A stretch of 41,608 nucleotides of DNA, taken from assembly GCA_046294495.1 (NCBI GenBank), contig JBKBKV010000011.1:1-41608 (forward strand), read 5' to 3'. The stretch's first letter is position 1. Every line of letters begins with the position of its first letter. The translations under genes were made by a program, and so were the position numbers. The notes under the pieces were generated by a model. That model ran no database searches. It had not been told where the DNA came from and saw only the letters and a program-made list of their open reading frames with translations. Shown piece by piece: positions 22,353 through 30,701 of this stretch. The DNA is from HRBIN23 sp046294495 (GTDB lineage: Bacteria > Chloroflexota > Dehalococcoidia > Lucifugimonadales > HRBIN23).

Positions 22353-23365
22353 CCCACTATGATGTCCCGTGGACCGTGGAGGAGTCGGACGGAGAAATCG
22401 GTGAAACCCACCTCACCCAGCCACTGCTGGTATTCGCTGGCGGTGTGCTCCTCGCCACCCGTGGACACCAGGTCGTGGAGGTTCAGCAGGGCGGTGAGCA
22501 GGGGGCCTGTGCGGTTCTCATCCAGGAGTTTCTCACACACCAGGATGGCTCCCCCGGGCTGTAACACCTCGTAGCAGTTGCGGAGCACCTGGCGGGCCTG
22601 CTGGGGAGATAGGTCGTGAAGCACCCACCCCAAAGCCACCACATCGGCACTGGTTGGCATGGTCTCCTTGCGGAAAAAGTCCCCCTCCACCACAGAAACA
22701 CGGTCAGCCACACCGTGCACCTCCAGATTCTCCCTTGCCACGGCTGCCACCAGAGGCTGTTCCAGGACAATAGCACGCAGGTTGGGATAGCGCTGAACGG
22801 CCGCAATGCACAGGGCACCCGAGCCTCCCCCTACATCTAGCAAGAGGCGGTGGGGGGAGAAATCGTAGGCCTTTACAATCTCCCGGGCGGTGGGCAGGGT
22901 AAGGGTAATACCCTGGACAAAGGCGCGCAGGCGCTGGGGGTCTGCAGCCAGGGCTTGGAAGAGGTCAAAACTGGGGCCAAAGACCTGCTTCACCCGCGGG
23001 CTGTTCTCTCGTATAGCGTCTGGCAGAAACTCCCACAGCCTCCAGTGGAGGCGCGCCATGTGCTCCACCGGCCCACCCAGGTAGGTGGGGCGGTCCTTCA
23101 CCAGATAGGTCTCCGCTTCCAGGGTGTTGGCATAGCGTCCGTTCTCCTGGCGCAAGAGCCCCAGGGCCACCAGAGCGTTCAGGAGGCGCTCCAAAGCCCT
23201 CGGATGCAGACGCATTCGGTAGGCCAGGACCTCGGCGCTGGCAGGGCCTTTAGATAGTTCGTCAAAGACGCCCAACTCCACGCCAGTGAAAAGGGCCCTG
23301 GACACCCAGAACCCTATGAGCATCTGCTGGACGCGGTCGGGGGGTGGGGTGGAGCCTTCGGTCAT
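22340..23365 (-). CDS. SAM-dependent methyltransferase with dimerisation domain (O-methyltransferase family 2-like)
   Basis: A 341-residue protein. Residues 1-120 are a winged-helix dimerisation domain (ELGVFDELSKGPASAEVLA, then LERLLNALVALGLL). The catalytic domain has the SAM loop LLLDVGGGSGALCIAA, an acidic end in VVEGDFF, and GWVLHDLSPQQA. The build matches hydroxyneurosporene- and acetylserotonin-type O-methyltransferases. Its ATG overlaps the pheT stop by four bases (ATGA), and its end overlaps the dehydrogenase. Substrate unknown; the family often modifies pigments or secondary metabolites. Confidence 0.85.
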   Translation of the reverse strand: MTEGSTPPPDRVQQMLIGFWVSRALFTGVELGVFDELSKGPASAEVLAYRMRLHPRALERLLNALVALGLLRQENGRYANTLEAETYLVKDRPTYLGGPVEHMARLHWRLWEFLPDAIRENSPRVKQVFGPSFDLFQALAADPQRLRAFVQGITLTLPTAREIVKAYDFSPHRLLLDVGGGSGALCIAAVQRYPNLRAIVLEQPLVAAVARENLEVHGVADRVSVVEGDFFRKETMPTSADVVALGWVLHDLSPQQARQVLRNCYEVLQPGGAILVCEKLLDENRTGPLLTALLNLHDLVSTGGEEHTASEYQQWLGEVGFTDFSVRLLHGPRDIIVGWKR

Positions 23366-25396
23366 CCCTCACCTCCTTCCCCTTCTCGGCGCACAGCCCC
23401 CACCTCCCGGCGTAGGGTGTCAACCACCTCCAGGAGGGCCTGCTCCACCTCTTCGGCGGTAAGGGTGTGGTGAGGCGAATGGAAAGCGACGCGGTAGGCC
23501 AGGGAGCGCTTGCCCGCAGGGACTGGCGGCCCCTCGTAGACATCAAAGAGCACGCACTCCGCCACCAGGGGATGCTGTAGGATAGTCTGTGCGACCTTTT
23601 GGGCGGGCACATCCCGCCCCACCACCACGGCTAAATCCCGCCGGGCGCTGGGGAAGCGGGGCAGGGGCTGGAAACGGCGCGCCTGGGGCGGACGAGCGCC
23701 CACAACGGCCCCCAGGGAGAGTTCAAATAGCGCAACAGTAAGCCCTCCCAGGTCAAAACGCTCCAGCACCTGGGGATGCACTTCCCCCACCATGCCCAGG
23801 GGCCTCTCCCCCACCAGGATGCGGGCGCACCGCCCCGGCAGGAAGAAGGGGTCATCCCCTGGGGTGAAGGAGGGGGTAAGGCCCACGCCACGAAGCACCT
23901 CTTCCACAACGCCCTTGGCGTCGTAGAACCCCAGGGTGCCTTCCCCTTGTAGCCAGGACAGAGGCGCACGGGGGCCAGCCAAAAGCCCTATGGCTATCTC
24001 CTCCTCTTGTGGGAGGTCGCCCGGGCGGGGCAGGTAGGCTTTGCCTATCTCAAACAGGCGCAGAGGCCCTTCGGCGTGGGGGCGGTTGGCGGCTGCCGTC
24101 CGCAGGAGGCTGGGGCGCAAGGTGGTGCGCAGGTAAGCCAACTGGGGGGTGAGGGGGTTGGCTACACGCAGGGCCTGCTCCGGCGAAGCACCTACTTTCT
24201 CCAAATCTTCACGCCCCACCAGGGAGTAAGTGATGATCTCCTGCATACCACACTCCACCAGCAGGTCCCGCACCTTCTCCTTGCACTCCCGCTGTGGGTC
24301 GGGCTGGTAAGGGGGGATGGGGGTAGAAAGGGTGGTGGTGGGGAGTTTTTCATAGCCCAGTATGCGGATGACCTCCTCCACCAGGTCGTCTTCTATGGAG
24401 ATATCGCTTCGCCAGAAGGGGGGAAGCACCTGGATGGCATCATGCTCGGCATAGGATACCTGGAACCCCAGGGCTTGCAGGATCTGGCGTGCCTGGGGGA
24501 GGGGCACCTCCATCCCTAGCACCTTACGGAGCCGCTGGGCGGTGAGGCGCAGGGTATGCCCCTGTGTGCGCCCCGGCCACACATCGGCAATGCCCGGCGC
24601 GGCCGTCCCCCTGGCCACCTGGAGAATCAGTTGCACTGCACGGCGCAAGGCCACAGGGGGCAGATGGGGGCGCAGGCCCTTCTCAAAGCGGGAGGAGGCT
24701 TCAGTGCGCAGTTTCAGGGCCTGGGAAGTGCGCCGGGTGTTGAAAGGGTCAAAGGCGGCGGACTCCAGCAATATGTTGACGGTCCTTTCGGACACCTCGC
24801 TATTGGCTCCGCCCATAATGCCCGCCAGCCCCACGGCCCTCTGGGCATCGGCGATAACCAGCATAGGCGGTGCCAAGCGGCGCTCTTGACCATCCAGGGT
24901 AACCAGCGTCTCCCCTGGGCGTGCCTGGCGCACAATAATGGTGCGCTCAATAAGGGTGTCGTAGTCAAAGGCGTGGAGAGGCTGGCCATATTCCAGCATC
25001 ACATAGTTGGTAATATCCACCACATTGTTAATAGGGCGTTGGCCAGCCCTCTGCAGGCGCTCCTGAAGCCAGCGAGGGGATGGCCCGATACGCACGCCCC
25101 GAATTAGGGCCGCCGTGTAGCGCGGGCAAAGGGGAACATCCCACACCTCTATACGCGCCAGGCGCTCTATCCCCTCGCCCTCGGTAGGATAGGAGAGGTC
25201 AGGCATGCGCACCGCCTGGCCGGTGAGGGCACCCACCTCCCACGCCACCCCCAGGATAGACAGGGCATCGGGGCGGTTGGCGGTAACCTCTATCTCCAGG
25301 ATAGTGTCGCCCAGAGCCTGGGCCAGGGGGGCGCCTACAGTGGCATCGTCTGAGAGCACCAGGATGCCGGTGTGGTCCTCCCCCAGGCCCAGTTCC
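23362..25396 (-). CDS. pheT: Phenylalanyl-tRNA synthetase beta subunit, N-terminus lost in assembly gap
   Basis: About 678 codons remain. The visible part begins within the tRNA-binding domain (ELGLGEDHTGILVL), runs into TILEIEVTANRPDALSILGV, the B3/B4 editing region, the B5 domain (LTAQRLRKVLGMEVPLPQAR), the catalytic-like core, and ends with the anticodon-binding FDX-ACB domain (FPSARRDLAVVVGRDVPAQK). Bacterial PheT is close to 800 residues, so roughly 120-130 N-terminal residues are missing. On the far side of the N-run is pncA, not pheS. The frame is open up to the gap. Confidence 0.96.
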
Positions 25397-25495
25397 NNNN
25401 NNNNNNNNNNNNNNNNNNNNNNNNNNNNNNNNNNNNNNNNNNNNNNNNNNNNNNNNNNNNNNNNNNNNNNNNNNNNNNNNNNNNNNNNNNNNNNN
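25397..25495. other. Assembly gap (99 N) between pncA and pheT
   Basis: On the minus strand pncA enters the gap without its C-terminal third and pheT leaves it without about 125 residues. At least 0.6 kb must be missing, and more if pheS lies there. The N count is therefore a placeholder, and the join may be wrong. Confidence 0.95.
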
Positions 25496-25844
25496 AGCGC
25501 CTCTGCTCGTCTATGCCGTCAAAGGCGGTGTAACTGTCCTGCTCCGGGTCCATACCTTTGGAGACGATGAGCACATCAGGGGGCAGACGCAGATTGGGGT
25601 GGAACTGGGCTCCCCAGGTGCCCTGAACGCAGTGGACGGGCCAAACGCCTCCGAAGGGTTTGAAGTGGCGGGTCTGGGGGGGGTGCCAGTCCCGGGAGGC
25701 AATTACAGGGTAGCCCAAGCGCTGGAAGAGGGCGATGTAGGTGTTCAGCACCGGCACCACCGAGTCCCCGCGTGGGACAGGGAGCGCCCCTCCCGGGCAG
25801 AAGTCGTTCTGCACATCTACCACCAGCAAAGCCACATCGGGCAT
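25496..25844 (-). CDS. pncA: Nicotinamidase / isochorismatase-family hydrolase, 3' end in gap
   Basis: About 116 residues are visible. The nucleophile-site Asp is in VVDVQNDFCPGG. Metal ligands are in SRDWHP and VWPVHCVQGT, and the catalytic lysine is in VSKGMDPEQDSYTAF. This set is typical of nicotinamidase, which deamidates nicotinamide to nicotinate for NAD salvage. The catalytic cysteine would be beyond the visible end and cannot be checked. ATG at 25844 has AGGAGG eight bases upstream, overlapping the stop of the amidohydrolase, so it is translationally coupled to it. Confidence 0.88.
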
Positions 25845-25856
25845 ATATCCCACCTC

Positions 25857-27059
25857 CTATCCCGTGTGCTCTGGGAGCCAGCCCCAGGGGCGTGGGCCCC
25901 AGTCCAGGGGCACCACCTCTCCTGCCCGCACACACAACATCGGCACAAGGGCCTGCTCTCCCTCCAGGGTCTCCCCTTTTGTGTCCCGAAACAGGAAACG
26001 CCCCGTTACCAGGCGCAACACCGTTATATCTGCCTCCCTACCTAGCGCCAGGCTCCCCTGCCGGTCGGCCATACCAACGGCGCGGGCAGCGTTGGCCGTT
26101 ACCATGCGCACCACATCCTCCACAGAGAAACCCAAGGCCAAGAACTTGGACATAATCTCGGTGAGGGAGCCCACAGTGGTCTGCCGGCCTGGGAGGGTCA
26201 TATCGGTGGAGATGGTGTGGGGAATAACCCCCTGCTCCAGGAGCCTGCGAGCGCTGATGAAGGAGAAGTTCATTCTCCCGTGAGCCGTGTCCAGACACAC
26301 GCCTCTGACCACAGCCTCTTTCACCTCCGGCCACGCCCTACCCTGGCCATCCAGCAGGCCACCGGGGTTGCCGGTGAAGGCATGGGTTACGATATCTCCT
26401 GGGCGCAGGAGGTTGAGCATCTGGCGCGTTACCTGGGGGTCTACCTCACCTCCAGGGTCGCCGATGTGCACCATAAGGCGGGTGCCTGTCTCCTGGGCGG
26501 CGCTAAGGGCGCGGCGGACGGCTTCCACCCCCAATGAAGCCACCCCAGGCCCCACCAGGCGCAGTTTCACCCCTTGCACCACAGGACGCCCCTCCTGGAT
26601 GGCACGGACAGCCGCCGCTGTATCGGCATCCTCGGGTGTGCGAATTTCAGGCATGGTGGCCAGGCCCGTGCGGGAGATGTGGGTCAGGGCCAACAGGCGC
26701 GTCTTGGCACCAGGGGCCACCAGGCGCACCAGACCTCCCACCGTATGGGAACCACCAGAACCGGCGTCCACCACCGTGCACACACCGCTATACACCCCGG
26801 CGATGTCCGGGTCTATGCCCCCTGGCGTTGCCCCCGGGTAGACATGGGTATGGATGTCTATCAGACCTGGCACAACCAGGCAACCGACCACTCGCACAGT
26901 GCGCCGGGCCTGCCCTTCGGGGATATCGGCCTGCACAACGGCGATACGCCCCCCTGCCACCGCCACATCCAGGCGTTGCCGTAAGCCCTGGCCGGGGTCC
27001 AACACCTCGCCCCCTTTCAGAAGCAGGTCGTATTGCGCTGTGGGGGGTGCAGTGGTAAT
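25857..27059 (-). CDS. Amidohydrolase/deacetylase-family metallohydrolase with probable ATT start
   Basis: About 400 residues in a TIM-barrel amidohydrolase of the dihydroorotase-like group. The metal site is PGLIDIHTHVYPG; further ligands fit the lysine in GVKLRL, MVHIGDPGG, VTHAFTGN and STDMTLPG. The first standard start in frame is GTG at 27005, but this would cut off YDLLLKGGEV, the usual first beta strand of the family. Upstream in frame are no ATG, GTG or TTG, only an ATT at 27059 with AAGGAGG five bases before it. It lies 39 bp after the FAD oxidoreductase and directly before pncA, suggesting an operon for a nitrogen compound. Confidence 0.85.
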   Translation of the reverse strand: MTTAPPTAQYDLLLKGGEVLDPGQGLRQRLDVAVAGGRIAVVQADIPEGQARRTVRVVGCLVVPGLIDIHTHVYPGATPGGIDPDIAGVYSGVCTVVDAGSGGSHTVGGLVRLVAPGAKTRLLALTHISRTGLATMPEIRTPEDADTAAAVRAIQEGRPVVQGVKLRLVGPGVASLGVEAVRRALSAAQETGTRLMVHIGDPGGEVDPQVTRQMLNLLRPGDIVTHAFTGNPGGLLDGQGRAWPEVKEAVVRGVCLDTAHGRMNFSFISARRLLEQGVIPHTISTDMTLPGRQTTVGSLTEIMSKFLALGFSVEDVVRMVTANAARAVGMADRQGSLALGREADITVLRLVTGRFLFRDTKGETLEGEQALVPMLCVRAGEVVPLDWGPRPWGWLPEHTG

Positions 27060-27098
27060 GCTCGCCTCCTTACCTATGCGGTGTTGGTCCCTCTGACT

Positions 27099-28313
27099 TC
27101 AACCCTCACCCTCGCCAGGGAGGGATGCACCGCTCTGGGCAAAGCGCTCCAGCCCAAAGGGAGCGATGGGCACATCAGTGTGCCCCTGGGTAATGAGGTC
27201 GGCTATGGCCTTGCCCATGGCGGTGCTCAGCAGGATGCCCTTGCGCCCTGCCCCCCCAGCCACATATGCCCCTTCTAGCCCCGGCACCTGCCCGATGATG
27301 GGCAGGTTGTCGGCCGAAAGGGGGCGCAGGCACGCGGTCTGGAGCACCACCTGGGCCTCCCCTAGACCAGGGAGCACGCGCAGGNNNNNNNNNNNNNNNN
27401 NNNNNNNNNNNNNNNNNNNNNNNNNNNNNNNNNNNNNNNNNNNNNNNNNNNNNNNNNNNNNNNNNNNNNNNNNNNNNNNNNNNGGGCGCTCGTCAAAGCC
27501 CACATCCTCTTCCGTGGTGCCCACCCAGGTAAGGCCGTCGGGCTTGCTGGCGGCGTAGGCGATGCCCCACCACAGGTCAGCGGCCAGGGGTGGGCCGTGC
27601 TGGCGCAGGCGCAGGATTTGCCCCTTCAGGGGGCGCACAGGGATAGGGATACCCAGCCATGCCACCAGTCCCATCCACGGGCCCAAGGCCACTACCACAG
27701 TATCACAGGGGATAGTCTCTCCTGTGCGCAAGCGGACGCCCTGCACTCGTCCCTTCTCCACCGCCAACCCCACAGCCTCACCGTGGCGTAGGCTTCCCCC
27801 AGCGCGCTCTATACCTTGCGCTAGGGCCAGCGCGAACTTGTAAGGGTCCAGCATAGCCGAATCTTCATTAGCCACACCTCCCCGCAGATGGGGTGTGAGG
27901 CGTGGCTCTATGGCGAGGGCCTCCTGGGCGTCCACCCAGCGCACGCGGAAGCCGTGCTTGGCCTGCCAGGCGAAGGTGTGGCGCAGGTCCCGCTCCCATT
28001 CCTGGGTAAGAGCCAGGTGCAGGGAGAGGGTCAGGCGGAAGTCGGTCTTGACCCCCGTCTCCTCCTGCAAGAGGGGGTGAAGGGCACGGTGAAGGTCAAA
28101 GGCGACACGGGTAATGGGGTGGTAGGCGTCGCCGTAGGGGAGAACGCCCTCGGCAGGGGCCAGCCCCCCCAGGGCGAAGCCCGAGGCATGGCTCGCCAGG
28201 GCGTCCCGCTCCACCAGGATAGGGCGGACGCCTCGGCGGGTAAGGTAGTAGCCTGTAGCACAGCCGGCCACTCCAGCCCCTAGAATAACCACATCGTAGC
28301 CAGAGGTGGGCAT
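27099..28313 (-). CDS. FAD-dependent amino acid oxidoreductase (DadA / ThiO / glycine oxidase family), gap inside
   Basis: The N-terminal dinucleotide motif is VVILGAGVAGCATGYYL, then LVERDALASHASGFALGGLAP. The substrate-domain and second FAD contact are seen as RPLKGQILRLR and GAYVAGGAGRKGILLSTAMG. These fit the glycine, sarcosine or D-amino acid oxidase group. An N-run of 99 replaces the stretch between EEDVGFDER and LRVLPGLGEA, where relatives have about 15 residues, so the real protein is near 385 residues. AGGAGG lies five bases before the ATG. First gene of the run with amidohydrolase and pncA. Confidence 0.9.
   Translation of the reverse strand: MPTSGYDVVILGAGVAGCATGYYLTRRGVRPILVERDALASHASGFALGGLAPAEGVLPYGDAYHPITRVAFDLHRALHPLLQEETGVKTDFRLTLSLHLALTQEWERDLRHTFAWQAKHGFRVRWVDAQEALAIEPRLTPHLRGGVANEDSAMLDPYKFALALAQGIERAGGSLRHGEAVGLAVEKGRVQGVRLRTGETIPCDTVVVALGPWMGLVAWLGIPIPVRPLKGQILRLRQHGPPLAADLWWGIAYAASKPDGLTWVGTTEEDVGFDERXXXXXXXXXXXXXXXXXXXXXXXXXXXXXXXXXXLRVLPGLGEAQVVLQTACLRPLSADNLPIIGQVPGLEGAYVAGGAGRKGILLSTAMGKAIADLITQGHTDVPIAPFGLERFAQSGASLPGEGEG
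27385..27483. other. Assembly gap (99 N) inside the FAD oxidoreductase
   Basis: Both sides keep one reading frame. Family alignment suggests about 40-50 bases are really missing. Confidence 0.98.
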
Positions 28314-28502
28314 AAAGACCTCCTGATGGGTATTGTAGCAGGAGGGTTAGGCTCCCCAGCAGAGGGTGTAGTGGGCCAGGAGAGCGCTACCGCCCTACAC
28401 AACCCCAAATCTCTTCTATTGGAGGGCACGGCTCTTTTCAACCATCCCTCCGATAACTCACTCCCCCTGGTAACGACCTCCTGACGCAAAAACCTTACGC
28501 CC

Positions 28503-28533
28503 TTGACAGAGCCGCTCAAGGGAGTGTTAGCAT
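28503..28533 (+). promoter_or_regulatory. Candidate promoter for the MFS transporter
   Basis: TTGACA at 28503-28508 is a perfect -35; the best -10 is TAGCAT (28528-28533) with a long 19-bp spacer. TAAAAT at 28559-28564 is an alternative -10. The rest of the divergent region 28314-28585 holds no gene that I can see. Confidence 0.4.
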
Positions 28534-28585
28534 AAAGCCTTAGCACTTTCCGCCTTGCGTAAAATAGTAAAAAAGAAGGAGACAT

Positions 28586-29932
28586 GTGTCTTCCCAAGAT
28601 AGGCCTCTCTCACCCCCTGGGGCCGCCCATCGGGCTCCAAAGACGCCCCCCCTGATCAGACGGAACCTGTTGCTCATTACCCTATCCCAGGCCCTGGTGG
28701 GGGTAGGGTTCCAGATGGTTCCTGCCCTCACCCCCCTAATGGTGGTGGCCCTCTCCGGCTCCCCGGCCCTGGCCGGGATAGGCGTCAGCATCCTGGGGGC
28801 CAGCCGCTTCGCTGTGGGCTACCCCTTCGGCAAACTGACCGACACCGTAGGGCGTCGCCCTGGCCTGGCTCTGGCTATAGGAGTAGGGCTTATAGGCTCT
28901 CTCTTTGTAGGCCTGGCCATGGCGCGCGGCTCATTCCCACTCTTGATAGGGGCGCTTATGGTGTTTGGCATGGGGATGGGCGCCGCCCAGCAGATACGCC
29001 TGGCGGCCGCTGAGATGTTCCCCGCCAGACGCCGCGCTGAGGGGATAGGCTTTGTGTTGACCGGCTCTCTAGTGGGGGCGCTCCTGGCCCCCCTTGTGGT
29101 GCGAGTCGCCCAGAGGACTTCGGGAGGCCTGGGCATGGATGCGCTGGCGCTACCCTGGCTCCTGGTCACTCTGGCCTTGGCACCAGCCCTATTGGCCCTC
29201 CTCTTCGTGCGCCCGGACCCCAAGGCCATTGCCACACATCTTGAGCGTTACTGGCCTGGGGAGAAACCTGCTGCCCCCGTGCACCCTTCTACCCCCAGCG
29301 ACGGGTTCCTGGACTACTTTAGGCGCTATCCCACCCTGGTAGCCTTTGTGTGTAGCATGGCATCCCAGGGCAATATGGCTATGATTATGGCCCTCACCAC
29401 TCTGGCTCTGAACCACCACGGCCACTCCACCAGCGCCATTTCTGTCTCGGTGTCCATTCATGTGGTGGGGATGTTCGGCTTCTCCCTTCCCTTGGGACGT
29501 CTGACCGACAGGATTGGGCGCAGGGTGGTGCTTCTCCTCGGGGTGGTCATCGCCGCGGCAGGCTCTGCCCTGGTGCCGATAAGCCCCAATTACTGGGTTA
29601 TCACAGCGGGGACCTTCCTGGTGGGGTTGGGGTGGTCTTTCATAAATGTGGGAGCCACAGCCTTAATCGCCGATGTGGTGCACCCCGACGAGCGGGGGCG
29701 TGCCATAGGCGCCAACGATACCTTCAGCAATGCTACGGGCATCTTTCTGCCCCTGATTATGGGGGTTACCGTTGCCCGTCTGGGGCTGGGAGCACTGGGG
29801 ATGGTAGGGGTAGGGATGATGGTGCCAGCGCTCCTGTTGACCTTGCGCCTGCGGGAGAGCCACCCCAAGGCCATCCCTGCCCTCGCAGGAGGCAGTGGCG
29901 ATAAAAAGCAGGCCACTATAACTACCCAGTAA
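28586..29932 (+). CDS. Major facilitator superfamily transporter
   Basis: A 448-residue protein with about 12 membrane segments in two halves. The loop 2-3 signature is YPFGKLTDTVGRRPGLAL, and its repeat in the second half is LPLGRLTDRIGRRVVLLLG. A cytoplasmic stretch at about 210-245 separates the halves. This is the general drug or small-molecule type; the substrate is not predictable. GTG at 28586 with AAGGAG upstream is used. It stands alone, divergent from the FAD oxidoreductase operon. Confidence 0.9.
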   Translation: MSSQDRPLSPPGAAHRAPKTPPLIRRNLLLITLSQALVGVGFQMVPALTPLMVVALSGSPALAGIGVSILGASRFAVGYPFGKLTDTVGRRPGLALAIGVGLIGSLFVGLAMARGSFPLLIGALMVFGMGMGAAQQIRLAAAEMFPARRRAEGIGFVLTGSLVGALLAPLVVRVAQRTSGGLGMDALALPWLLVTLALAPALLALLFVRPDPKAIATHLERYWPGEKPAAPVHPSTPSDGFLDYFRRYPTLVAFVCSMASQGNMAMIMALTTLALNHHGHSTSAISVSVSIHVVGMFGFSLPLGRLTDRIGRRVVLLLGVVIAAAGSALVPISPNYWVITAGTFLVGLGWSFINVGATALIADVVHPDERGRAIGANDTFSNATGIFLPLIMGVTVARLGLGALGMVGVGMMVPALLLTLRLRESHPKAIPALAGGSGDKKQATITTQ

Positions 29933-30052
29933 AAGGCTGTGCTCTCGTCCAGAAACATTTGCGACAGCCCTAGCGGTGGGAGCAGGGGCCGACCCCAATG
30001 TGCCACCCTGGAGTGGGATGCACTTATAACGCCGTTGAACAAATACACGCCC

Positions 30053-30081
30053 TTGCAAAAGGCACAAGGGTGTGCTATATT
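30053..30081 (+). promoter_or_regulatory. Strong promoter for the zinc-ribbon gene
   Basis: TTGCAA (30053-30058), a 17-bp spacer, then TATATT (30076-30081): four of six and five of six matches to consensus. It lies about 90 bases upstream of the zinc-ribbon start. The rest of 29933-30169 shows no ORF that I trust. Confidence 0.6.
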
Positions 30082-30169
30082 TACAGATGCTGGCAAGAGA
30101 GGTCAACCCAGCCCCAAAAGGCCCCGGTGACCTCCCCTGTGCCAAGTGTAATTGAGAGGAGGTCACCTC

Positions 30170-30460
30170 GTGGCCTATAGCGACCGAACCCTTACCTGTG
30201 TAGAATGCGGGAACCCGTTCACCTTTACCGCTGGTGAACAGGAGTTTTACGCCTCTAAGGGCTACCAGAACGAGCCTAAGCGGTGCCCCACCTGCAGGGC
30301 CTCTCGCAGGGCCCGCAACGGTGGAGGAGCGTCGCGGCAGACTTACACTGCCGTTTGCGCCCGGTGCGGCCAGCCTGCCCAGGTGCCGTTCCAGCCCCGC
30401 AGCGGACGGCCTGTTTACTGCTCGGACTGCTTCAGCCTGATGCGCGGCCAGTCCCGCTAG
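30170..30460 (+). CDS. Small zinc-ribbon protein (zf-trcl type)
   Basis: A 96-residue protein with two metal knuckle pairs. The first ribbon has CVECGNPF followed by FTAGEQEFYASKGY and CPTCRASR, the pattern of the probable zinc-ribbon domain family. The second has CARCGQPAQVPF and VYCSDCF. A Gly/Arg/Ala-rich linker with RRARNGGG joins them. GTG at 30170 is preceded by AGGAGGT. Such small proteins are common in Chloroflexota and Firmicutes, and their role is not established. It has its own strong promoter and a strong downstream hairpin, so it is probably well expressed and monocistronic. Confidence 0.85.
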   Translation: MAYSDRTLTCVECGNPFTFTAGEQEFYASKGYQNEPKRCPTCRASRRARNGGGASRQTYTAVCARCGQPAQVPFQPRSGRPVYCSDCFSLMRGQSR

Positions 30461-30479
30461 CACACTAGCGCCATCGCAG

Positions 30480-30510
30480 CCGAGGGGGCCTCTCCACGAG
30501 GCCCCCTCGG
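30480..30510 (+). terminator. Thirteen-bp perfect hairpin after the zinc-ribbon gene
   Basis: CCGAGGGGGCCTC (30480-30492), loop TCCAC, then its exact complement (30498-30510). No run of T follows (TGGTTCCC), so it may need Rho or act as an mRNA 3' stabiliser rather than a classical terminator. Confidence 0.55.
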
Positions 30511-30639
30511 TGGTTCCCGCTCCACTTTCCACCACCCCCCGAGGGTTTGAGGACATCCAACCCCGAAAGAACTGGGCAAAGCCCCCTCGGCTTCGCCCCT
30601 GTTCCTGCGCAGGAAAAGTGGGGAAACACCCGCAAGGTC

Positions 30640-30668
30640 TTTACGAAGCCCCTCCCCTGTGCTACACT
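30640..30668 (+). promoter_or_regulatory. Promoter of infC-rpmI-rplT
   Basis: TTTACG (30640-30645), exactly 17 bp, then TACACT (30663-30668). The leader to the infC start would be about 27 nt and contains GGAGG. Confidence 0.55.
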
Positions 30669-30701
30669 AGGTTCCAGTTTGAGGGAGTGGAGGTTTAGAG
30701 C

